From a virus: DNA of 30,961 nt. The stretch is from IMG/VR virus record IMGVR_UViG_3300021091_000270, positions 1 to 30,961 of that record, one strand, 5' to 3'. Shown piece by piece: positions 1 through 12,400 of this stretch. Every line of letters begins with the position of its first letter. Position 1 is the stretch's first letter. A program made the position numbers and the translations under genes. The notes beneath the pieces were generated by a model. It was not told the DNA's origin, made no database searches, and was given only the letters and a program-made list of their open reading frames with translations.

Positions 1-1
1 A

Positions 2-412
2 TTACACCGATGGTTCTCCATAATCTAATAAGCAAGTTACAAAAACGTCGGTGTAATTCATTCCAGTCACGTGTCTAGTTTCAATTTTATTTCTTATAGG
101 GTCTACATTTACAACTGATCTGTCATCAACTACTTTTTGATAAGTTTCATTATATAAACTAGCATTCGTTCCTGTACTGTTAGGAGTAAGATATGTTACA
201 ATTCCAACATCGTTGACTGTAGTGCCGCCATTTCCAAATACTAACTTATTAATGAAACCTTGCCCTGCATTAGCTAGGCTTTCAGCCAAAGCCACACTCA
301 TGTTTTCATAATGAATTGCATTTCTTTTATTAATAAAAACATGCCCATTATTAGGATCATATATTTTAATATGCCCTTCAATGTGTAAACCTGTAAGATC
401 TTTTCCTTGCAT
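2..412 (-). CDS. Conserved virion-type protein, 136 aa, function not identified
   Basis: This is a complete small gene: ATG at 412-410 and a TAA stop at 4-2. A late-promoter octamer and a GAGAG ribosome-binding-like stretch lie just upstream. The protein is soluble, with no membrane segment or signal peptide. It has a run typical of phage structural proteins (NAIHYENM near residues 32-39, then FGNGG near 59-63). I have an impression of similar short proteins next to baseplate genes in marine T4-like phages, but cannot name the family. It starts 24 bases after the giant protein gene and closes the baseplate block within this window. A baseplate or tail-fibre attachment role is inferred from position only. 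Confidence 0.7.
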   Translation of the reverse strand: MQGKDLTGLHIEGHIKIYDPNNGHVFINKRNAIHYENMSVALAESLANAGQGFINKLVFGNGGTTVNDVGIVTYLTPNSTGTNASLYNETYQKVVDDRSVVNVDPIRNKIETRHVTGMNYTDVFVTCLLDYGEPSV

Positions 413-429
413 TTGTTCTCTCGCTGTAA

Positions 430-437
430 TATTTATT
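430..437 (-). promoter_or_regulatory. T4-type late promoter octamer AATAAATA
   Basis: On the minus strand the bases read AATAAATA, matching the NATAAATA late-promoter pattern of T4-like phages. It lies 17 bases before the ATG at 412 and overlaps the stop codon of the giant upstream gene. A separate late promoter would let this small gene be made independently of the 13.4-kb gene before it. Confidence 0.6.
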
Positions 438-3400
438 ATTTCACAAACTCTGGGTAAAATGGCCTTGCTTCTAAAATAAACCTAGCTTGCAAACTAGTTG
501 AATTATGTAAATTATTTCCTGAATCTTCCCAAATTTTACCTTGTTTTTTCAAAATCATAATTTCTACTCCCTTATCTACAACCTTTGCAAATTTAATTTT
601 ATTATTTTCTACAATTTCAAATTCTTTAGCTAGAATAGAATCACCTTCAGGACTGTATGGGAATCCATTTGTAGTGTTGAAAAGTCTGTAAGGAGTTTTT
701 TTCAATCTTTTTCCTCCAACAAATACTTCAATTTCATTTTGTAGAGCATCAAACGGAAGTACAAGCTCATTAGTATCTACTGCTGTTACTATTCTTTTTA
801 CAATTTGCTCATCCAAATATGGAATAGTTTCCGATTTACCCAAGTTAACGACAAGTGTGCCAGATTTATATTCAGTGTTAGCTCCTGTTCCTAATGTAGA
901 CCTTCTCAAACGTTTTAAAGTATTTCCATCTATCTCAAAATATTCAATACGTTCTCCATTTATTTCGATTATCCCAGGTGTATTTAAGTTTACATTTGGT
1001 ACGTCTAACTTAGAACTATCCTCAACATGTATGGCGATATCAAACTGACCTAATTTCTTTGACAGTCTTGTTGTTTTGTCTTTATTCAAACGTTTATAGT
1101 GTGTTCTGTTGAATATATCTTTAAAAGACATGTATGCATATCCTTCAGTGGTAGTATTTGATCCAAAGATTATAACATCTAATATATCGTTATCTTCTAA
1201 TCCTTTTGATAATACTACCTGTTGTAAATCACTGTCTAAGTAATAGTCAATTCCATGAGTTAACATAGTATTATTTCTAATTATCCATAGAAAATCATCT
1301 ACTGCCACTTCCTTAAATAATTTAAATTTACCTCCTTTTAGGCTTTTATATCTATAATAATCTGGAGTGTCTACAGTCACTGATGAAATAGATTTTAGTG
1401 ACTCCTCGGTTCTAACAATTTCTAAAACATCATGGTTATAAAAACTAACTATCTCGACATATGTTCCTAAAGGTATATTATCTGTAAATTTAATTGTATT
1501 TTCGTTGATTAGATAATCGGAATCATTTGTATTAACAACAACCATAACAGCATTCTCAATGTAAACTAAAACATTAAGAACTATAGAAACACCAGTTGCA
1601 TCTATTGTGTAGTCTAAGCCCGATCTTTGTTTTACACCTTTTATGTAAACTTCAATTTTTGAAAAATCAATTGTTCCGGGTCCTTGTTCATATTTACTTA
1701 ATGTATAGGTATAGTTATTGTTTTTTAGTGTGAAATATTCACTTAATCCTGGGTTCAATATTTGTCCGTTTTTCATTACTAACACAGAGTTAGCTTTAGG
1801 TTCCTTTATTCCTATAACTTCTTGAAGGTTATATTCTAAAGTACTACCATCAGGTACAATTTGATGTGATTTTACTACACTGGCAGAATAATTATTATCA
1901 TCTGTAAACAAGTAAGTAATTACACTTTCTGAAGCCGGAGCAGAAGAAAATCTTATACCAATTCTATTCAATTCGTAATACATTGAATCTGTTTCAAATA
2001 TTTCATAATCAACTAGATTACCATTAACCAGAACTATTGCTCCTATATTATCTACATATGGAGCAGCAGTAATGTATTCTAAAGTACTTCCATCAGATGA
2101 AAAATAATTAACGTCTAGAATTCTATCTGCACTGTAACCAATTCCTATGACACTTACAACTAAACCTGCTGCTGGCACAAAAGTTAATTCAACATTTCTA
2201 GTTACATAATTAAAGGTATAATCTACTATATTCTTTTTAATTTCGTATCCTACTTTTACAATAATAGCATTATTATTCTGAGGTAACTGAGTAAGATTGA
2301 ATTTATTCTCTAAACCATCCGCAATATAATTTTTGAAAAATATTTTTGCACCATTTGATGTAGGCAATTGAAATACCTTAACTGCTAGAGAATCCATTAT
2401 TTGGCCAGGAATTACTTCCTCTGGAGCATAACTGGTAGTAGCAGTAACTAACCCATCACCATCTACATTTATATCATCTGGATTTATTCCAGTTGCAGTA
2501 GAATAAATTAGATTACCTCCGGACAATTGAGTGTCATAGTCCTGTGGTTTAGGAGACTTACTGCCATCACTAGAAGATTTTCTAAAAATAATAATATCAC
2601 CTTGGATTAACTCTAAAGGAGGGTAGCTACTGGGATTAGGCAATTCAAAGTTATCTAATACACCATTGCCTATAATTGTTTGCATGACCGCATTATTATT
2701 TGTCACCGGATAACCAGTTCCAAAATTAGGGTCATCTAGCCTGATTTCTATGTAATTATTATTACTACCTTGTATAAGTCTTTTCAAATAAACATTAATC
2801 TGCTGCCCGGTAGATGGGATGTAATTAAACTTAAACTCACCTTCACCGCCGTAAGAACTGTTATCTCCGATAGTAAAAATTTGATCATCAAAATTAAAAT
2901 CTTCTTCTCCCCACAACTCTTTGCCCCATCCCAGACTATCCCATCCGCCTGTGCCTACAAAATTTACAAGTCCTTGAATGTCTACACCAGCGTAATCAAT
3001 ACCGGTTATTAATTGAGAGAAATCTTTAGCTAGCATAGAATTAGTTGGATTATAATAATTTGTTATTCTATCTAATGCATTTAAATGTTCAAATCCAATT
3101 TGATATGTAATTTCTATTTTTGTGTTTTTTACAGGAGCAGTTTCTAAAGTTAAAATACCGTAAAATCTTGTTTTTTTGTCTGCAACAACTGTCTTAACAG
3201 ATACTGCATAATCATCTTTTAATGCTTCTAAACCGTCCAGTAAAAGATTAAACGTATTTTTTTGTATTCTTGGGGCAAATCTTAAAGCAAATTGCAATTG
3301 ACTGCCAGTACCTATAAACTGTTCTGTAAAAGATATATTGCTGTAAGTTTGATTTTTAGATAATCTATCAAATTTCAAAACTGTGTTTATTGTTCTAACC

Positions 3401-6400
3401 GCTTCTGATTCTATTACCGCGACTGCCAAAGCCTTTCTTCCATTTTCTTTTAGTCCGCCATCTAAAACAATCTCGGGACACTTTAAATATCCTGAACCAA
3501 AATTAATTATTTGAATTCTGTTAACTTTCCCTGCACTAATATATGCCTTAGCAACAGCAGTTTTTTTTGAATTTCCAATTATTTTCACAACAGGATTAAA
3601 AATATATCCAGAACCTCCATCTACTATGTCAATTTTACAAACTTTAAATCCTACATTATCATACCAATGTTTCCATGGGTATTCAGCTAACTTATCTTGC
3701 GAGGTGTTGTCCTGTTGTATATTAAGGTTTATATTTTGAATATTAAATTCATTATCAATAAAACTAGGAAGATCAAAATCTGTAACAGATGATAAAGTAT
3801 TTTCAGTTCTTGTATATGAACTGACATATTCTCTTATTTTTGTCCTATATGGTTTTACTTCTTTTATAAAATCTTCAAAATTTTCTAAACTATCACTTTT
3901 ATATGTAATCTTTTGTTTCAATTCTCCTAAATTATGTTTTGATTTTACAAAACTTGTTTTTATTATATAATCTACAAAGGGTTGTTCGTACAATACAAAA
4001 CGTAATGAATTAAAAAACAATTCTAAATAATTTTTGTATAAATCATCTACAAAAATTTTATCTTTAATTACATTAAGAATAATTTTTAATTCCTCAACAG
4101 GAATATTATCATAAAGTTGTGTATCAAACAAATTTGAATCAAAGCCTATAATTTCATTACTAAAATCATAAAGATTAGATTTAAATTGTATCGTACCGTT
4201 TTGACGACCAACAACTTTAAAATTCTCTGTATAATCTAAAGTAATTTGATTAGCATATTTTTCAAGAAGTAACCATCCTCCTGAACCCACATTCTCAACT
4301 TTTATAATCTGTCCTATTTCTGTTTTAAGGGTATGCAACTCAAATGTATTTTTAACTAAAACATTGATTTTTGTAAATTGATTGTAACTTGTCTCGTACC
4401 AGTCTATATAATTCCAATATAATTGTGTATTAAAACTTTGACTATTTGTTCTATTCCACGCATTATTATATTCATAAATTGCCCATAAATTATTAATTGT
4501 ACTGTCATTTTTTACTAAAACACTAAATTTCCTAACTCTTAATGAAATATCTTTATACCCATTTCCTTGTTTTTCAATAGTCACAGAATTTATTTGTCCT
4601 AAAGAATCAATTTGAGCAGAAATTTCTGCTCCTGATCCAGAACCATGCACATATATTTTAGGATTATACTTGTATCCAAACCCTGGATTTACTATTTGAA
4701 CTTCTATTAATCGTCCATCTTTTAATATAGGCAACAAAATAGCAGGCGTAACTAATCCTACATTAACAAATTTTATTTCTTCGTAACTGTCTATCTGTTG
4801 GTCAAACAACCTGGAAGTAATTTTAGGAGCTTCATCTTTTAGAAATAATTTACTTATATCATAATCATCAACAATAATTTTAGTCTTTAAAATTTTGTTC
4901 ACATATTCTATAAATTGTTTTAAGGCCTCAAACCTATTAACAAACATGCCTTGTCTAGGCCTATTTTGAATTCCGTAACGTTTTTTCAACGGTATTTTGT
5001 AATTAGGTATTACTCTATTATTAGAATCTTTTCCTAGTAAACTATCAAACCATTTAATCTCGATATCTCTAGGAATAACTGTTTTTTCGTCTAAACTTAA
5101 CAACTTCCATTGACTGTGGCTATTACTTTTAGTATATTGAGATTCTACCGTCCAATATTCAATATTTAAATTTGTGTTTTTAGCTTTTATAAAGTTTATT
5201 AAATTTACAAGTATTAAACTATTAGATCCTATAAAAGAAATACAATTATATGCCTGTGCGACTGGATCTTCGATCAACTTAGAAACATCTTGGGCACTAA
5301 GTTTTCTTTCATTTATGTTTGGAACAATATTAGGATTTTTTACCCAATAATAATAAACATATTTAAAAGTTTGACTTACATTATCAAAAGTTTGTCTTAC
5401 ACTGTAGACTGAATTTCCGTAGCGACTAGTTCCGCTTATGCCTAGACTGAAACCTTTATTTGTATTTGAAAGTGCGTCCCATTCTGAAGGCTTGTATTTC
5501 GTTTCAACCCACTCGTATACATCTATACTAGCTGTTGAATATAATTTATTCCAGTTAGCTGAATTATATGTTGTATTTCCTAAATTATTTTCAATAAATT
5601 TAGCTCTTGTTAAATCCCACCACAAAACGCCAATATGCAATTTGTTCCATGCTTGACCTGCATCAACGTTGACTAGATCATTACCAATATTGTAAAAAGC
5701 AGGATCATAATATGTTTTATATTTTATTTCAGCATCTGCAATACCAGGAATTTTACCTGACACAGGATCTACAACATCTAAATATTTTATAAGCTTATTA
5801 GTATCATTGTCATACAAGAAAACTTTTTTAATTTTACCAATATCTATCTTGTCTGCTTGTTGATATTTTTTATTCCAACTAAACTTACCTGGTAATTTAG
5901 AGTAACTAAAAACTTGTCCTATATTTTGATAACCTTGATCTTCATCGTGTTTATCTGCTGATACTAGAATCGTATTAGATCCTACTGCTATAAAGGATCC
6001 ATAACTATCAGAAAAATCAGTAGTATTGGTTGTAGACAAACTTTCACCAAATATGTAATTTTCCTTATATCTATCAAATATATCTACTCTACCAGAATTA
6101 ATATTTTTACTATTAAATTTTAAACTATTATTATCAAATGTTGTTGTGTCAAAGTCAAAAGTAGAATAATTGTCTATATCACCATACAATGAAAAAACTA
6201 CTAAGGTTTCATCATTGTTCATAAACGAGATATTGTGACCAAAATATCCAAAAGGTTCTAACTTAATTGGCCGTAATGACTGATATTTCACAAATTTACC
6301 TAATTGTAATTTGTATACATCTACTCTACCATTATCAACATTATTGTAATCATCTCCAACACAACCTACAGCTATTCTTTTACCATCTGAAGATATCGCC

Positions 6401-9400
6401 ACAGAAGTTCCGGCTTTATCAGTTGAATATATTTTTTGAAAATTATTATATCCGTCACTAACTCTTTCATAAACATAAACAGCACTATCTCCTGGTGCGC
6501 CTATAACAAGTGTGGATGCTGTTAAATCGAATTTTAAACTTTGTCCAAAAAATGAACTTGAATTAGAAGATGGTTCTACAATATTTTGCGTCAAAATCCA
6601 TTCATTAATTGTACTATCATCAGCATTATCAACAATATTATAAATGTAAACATTATTATTAACAGCACTAGAAACTGCCATAACATATTGATCATATTCT
6701 TTTACTATATTAATATCTGTTCCAAAGTTTGCTGACGCATAAGGTAAACTCTGTATAAAATCAAACTCATTTATGCCTTTATCTAATTTTAAAAAGTTAA
6801 TTCGTTTATCTACAGAAGTTAAATTTCCTAGTATAATTAACCATACCCCATCTTGACTAAATGCAATATTATCTACATCAAGATTTGAATTTACAGAAGA
6901 TATTTCATATTGCTTTGTCAACGATAAAATATTTTTACTGTATATTGTAATTTTTTTTGCATCTAATACAGCCGCATATAAACCATTATTTGAAATCGCT
7001 ACAATTTTTCCGAATAGTAAATTATCTTGAGGTATACTTGTATATGATAGAATGTCTTTACTGTATATTTTAGAATTTATATAAACTGCTTTTTTGTTTT
7101 TATCATCATTATCAACCCAAATTAATTCATTTGTTTTTATATGATAAGGTAAGATACTGTTTAAATTATCAATGTCATCTATTCTAGATTCTGTAAATTT
7201 ATAAATTAATCCTATACTACTTGTCAAATCAAAATCTTTATTCCATTTGTCTATTTTAATTTTAATATATAACTTTCTTCCAATAATATCATTAATCTGA
7301 TAAAATTTATCTATATCAGGTAAATTATCTAAAGCAATAATATCCCCTATTGTCAAATCCGGTATAATGTTTGTTTGAACTATAAGAACTTCATTTTTAT
7401 AATCTACTTTTTCTAATCTAGCTTGAATTTCTGTCAATCTATAAACAGAAAATAACTTTGGAGGAGGCAAAAATGCTGCCCAAACATAATCTCCAACTTT
7501 AAAATCTCCTACACTTAAACCTATGATATCTGACAAAGTGTCAACATTAATTCTTACATCTGTGTATCTTACATATCCTGGTGTTCTTAAAAAATCAGAC
7601 GATGATTTTACTGGCCAAATGTCCTTTTTATACCCTACTGGTTTAATGGCTATATCAGAAGTCTTTACCCTGTAGATAAAATCTACTTCTGTAGTTGTTT
7701 CTTCCGTAAATTCAATAGGTTGTGGATTTAATCTAATTTTTTCTTCGTCGAGAATAAATTCAATTTCATCATAAGTTTCCGTAGCGCCATAATTTCCAAC
7801 TCTTATAGCCCATTCCTCATAAAACGTAAGACTTTCTTTATTGTCCGCACCCAGTACGTCAAATAATTTAGATAAAACGTTTTGTGTTCCCTTTTCAGAT
7901 ATCATTCCTTGATAAAATTTGTATTGACTTATGTCATCAATAATAATATTTTCTAAATATTGTCTTTTTTGATAACCAATAAGATGTTGAGCTAGTTTTT
8001 GTTGTTCTGAATCAAAATTATCACTGTCTAAATCATAAAAATCTAAAAATTGATCTGCTTTATAGTTCCAGTTAGGTAATAATTTGCTTGTAGGATTATT
8101 ATCAAGACGTATCCAATCCTCTTCTTTAAAAAATTCAGTCCCTGGAGCAAATTTTTTAGATGAATAATAAAAATCTCTATAAAATACTATGTCACCTAAA
8201 TTATAATCTGTCCAAGAATTCCATTCAGAAATTTTTGCATTGTCAAATATGAATCCCGGAATATTCAAACTTCCATTCCATCCTGTAGTTACATAACCTT
8301 GCAGCCTAATCTTATCTTGTTTATATCCTGGCTCTACATCATAAATTATATCATTAAATAAAGTTTTATTATCTAATAATATAATATGTTCTTTCTGAAT
8401 TAATCTTAAATTAGCTCCAAATAAACCATGATCAGTATTCACTGGAATAAGAGAAAAAGAACCTTTTTCCCTGTAAACTGAAGTAAAATCACTTTGAAAT
8501 GATTGTCCGTCTACTCTAAAGATACTATAGTCATAAAAAGAATCTACTATATTATCAACTATTGCTGGTATTTTACTTTCAAAAAATAATCCATTTGCAG
8601 CTGGACTTAAACTAATTGCACTCCCTTCGCTCCAATTCTGTGTTGTCCAAAAAACAAACTCTTTGACACTTGTGATCCAATTCTGCACTGACCCAAATTG
8701 GTTACTGTATTGGTCAAAAGCAAATCCTTGGTCAGTAAGATAAGCGGCATAACCTAATATTACATCTACAACTTCTTGAATTGTACTCAATACTGACCCA
8801 TATGGTAAAATATTTTCTTGCCTAATGTCAAAGCTATCCCTTAAATAGAAATCTCTGCCGCCAGACCTAGGTAGTTCTGGTAATTTAACATATAAATTTT
8901 TATCAAAATTATTACCTGAAACGTGGTTTGCAAGCACCCTATAGTATACTTCTTTATCCTTTACGATTTGTCCTGCAATGTATCTTTGATTAGTATTCCA
9001 AACTATAAAACTGTCGCTTATCCCTCCAATGTTTAGTTGTCTTCCTTGTTGGTCAAAATTAAAATATTTAAAATAAGGTTGAAGTTTATCATATCCTCGT
9101 AATTCAAATCCGTAAGAATATTTTGTAATAAAAATTCCGCTGTAATTTATTTCTGCTACAGGACTAGATGTATTTAAAAATATTTTATAATTTTCAGCAG
9201 GCACAAATATTCCACCAACCCCCACAGGATTTTTACTATCTAATATAATTCGTAATTTTTCTTTAGTAGTAAAACCACCTAACCTAGAACTAATTTTATT
9301 CTTTAAAGAACTTAATTGATTTTTGAATTTAGCTATGGGCTCTTCCAGTTCTACAGATATATTTTCAACAACATAATTTATTAAACCTGAAGTATAGTTA

Positions 9401-12400
9401 CGTACATTATCTGACACAACTGGAGATACGATTATATCTTCCATCCTAATTCTAAGTTGTGTATCTTTGAAAATATATTGATTACTAAGATTTCTTGCAA
9501 TTCTACTTCTGTCAAAACATAATGCAATAACTTTAGCAGGATGTAAAATAATTAACGTTTGTATTACTGCAAAACAATAATTACTGCTTCTTCTCCATGC
9601 AGTTTCTACTGGTGATTGATCACCAAAATTATGATAACCACCTTCAGTAGGATTAATGAGACCTTTTACTAATCCAGCCTGAATTGGATTTAATAATTTA
9701 CCTTGCTGGTCTACAGGCTTACCAAAATTTAAAATTGGTCTTTTGCATAAAATATTAACTTTAATATTTTTTCCAGGTTCTCGTATTATTCCATCTCTTA
9801 AGTCATCCCACAAAATGTAATTGTCAGAGGTATAAGGAGCCGGTCCATAAACATCTTGCCACCAAGAAGGTTTTACACTAAAATTTAGCGATTCCCATGG
9901 CCTTTTATGAGGACTATCTGTATCAAATAACCAATAATAGATTCCTCTCCAGAAAGATGGTGAATCACTGTCATCTACAATAGAATAATTTCTATAATTA
10001 TAGGTAAATGGATTTAGATAATCCCAATTATTAAAATCTCTTAGATCTCCACCGATATCTGTCATCCACTGATAAAAAAATTGACTCATAACAGAATCAA
10101 ATTCATTTTTACTGTATTTTGTTTCTCTATTTTTCCCTGGAGTAAAAGATAAAATATCTAATATATTTGTATCATATTTTATTTTAATATTATTATAGAT
10201 TCTTTTCTCTAACTCTAATAATACATCGTCTCTGTAATCATTGAATCCGACTGTAATACTTCCATCATGACCTCTTACTACAATACAAGGATTTACAAAT
10301 GTGTCATCAACATATTTTACTGGTTCAAAAGCAGGATAAATTCCTAGTTTACTAGGTGTAGGGGGACAAAAACAACCGTCAGTGTTTTCGTATTCATATA
10401 CTTCTATAAGATCATTTTCTACTATATCTATAAGCAATTTAAAGTAATCGTTGTAAAAAATATAATCTTTACCATGCGTAAGTTGGTCATTATTCCTATA
10501 AATCAAAACTGATTTATTTGATAAAGTGTCAAGATTAAATGAGTTACTTAATGGATAGATCTTTGTCCTATCATCTAAAACTTTATATTCAAATCTTTTA
10601 TTTGCTGTATATGCAAACATATCACTAAGGAAATAAGGACTTGTTTTAGGTTTATCTTTGTTTAACTCATTTAAAATTATATCTACTAATTGTTTTGGTT
10701 CAGTGATGATTCCAAGTTCGCTTGCTATAACTAAAAAAGATGTCTTAAACTTTATGTATTCTTCTCTAGATTTTTTTAAAGATTTCATAACATTAAAATC
10801 TTTTGATCCTAAAGAATATAAACTTAAATTAAGAGGACCACTATGTTGAACAAACCTTACTCCATAGGTTGATATATTTCCAAGATCCCTTAAATTTCCG
10901 TTACCAGGATATTGACCTATAAAATTTTCCAAATTATCAACAATGCTGTCTACATGATCGATAACCTCGCCTAGACTAAAAAAATCTAAATTATTATTTA
11001 GAGGGTTATTTTGTAAATTGATTGGCATTTCATAATGCCCAATTTCATTTTTAGGCTGCTTTGAAGTTAGTTTTAACGTAACAATGTCAGTGCTAGCAAC
11101 TGGTTTGATTGTAAGAACTTCTTTTCTAACCGCTGCATTAACTACATAAAATTCATTGCTAAATAACCTTTTACCATTAATATAAACTTTTGTCTTTAAA
11201 TCGTCTAATTTAAGATTATCATCAAAACAATCTATTGGAAAACCTTTGTCAACACCATTTATATTATGATTTTTATAGACACGTACTATTGATTGAGGAT
11301 TATTAATGGAACTTGTTATCCAACCATTTTCAAATGCACAATTCTCTCTATCTAAAATTTTCTTAATGTATCCAACATCTATTTTTTGTTTAACTATAGT
11401 ATTAATACTTTTGTAATTAAAAAAATCATTTATTAAATTAAATTCAAAAACTATATCACCAATATTGTTTATATTCCTGTAAGTCAGAGGAAAATTTAAT
11501 TCTTTATCTACACTACCATCACCAAGTTTATAGGAAAATAATTTTGTTCCCGAAAAATTTGACCCTTCATAAAAAGAACTATCTCCGAAACTATACTCAT
11601 CCTTGTCAAAAACATCAAAGTAAGGTGTTTGATTAACTGTAGATTTAACTGGACCTAAAATCCAATTATCTCCGTTAAACCAATACATCAAGCCTTGATT
11701 ACCCTTAATAGTAAAATTTTTTTGATTTTGATTTATTTTTACATCTTCTAAATTTCCATAATTCACTAATAAAGTTTCATACTTTAAAGGCAGACTATCT
11801 TCTGTTTCAACTAAATTTATTTGCCTTCTTAAACCGCTGAATACTTCTAAAGAATGAGTACTATCACCTGTACTTAATATATCAATTTTGTTTTGCAATA
11901 AACTATCAGTATATAATTCTATAATTTTTTCATCAATTACCTTTACAAAATAAACATTTCTGTGTATTAATCCCTGTAGTTGTATATTTCCATTACTTAA
12001 ATAAATTACCCTATCACCATTCACTAGACCATGGTCTAGATTACATTTTATTCTGTCAGTTTGTATATTCACACTGCCTGTAGAATCGCTGGGAGAATCA
12101 GCAGTAAAATCAATTCTCCTGCCTGCATTTGTTATGTTTATAAAATTTGCCTTAAATATTCTACCTTTCACTAATCTATCAGAATCAGCAGTAAAAAGAA
12201 TCCTCATTCCATCCGAAATATCAATACCATCAATATTATATCCTAAACTTCCTTCAATAGTGCTAAAAACATCTTTGGTAAAATTATCTATAAGATCAAC
12301 ATTTGCTTTTGACACATGGCCAAAATTATATAATTTTATATTAGAATTAAATTCTATAATGGGTCTAGTTGCTCTTGCATTTTGATCAAGATTAAATGTT

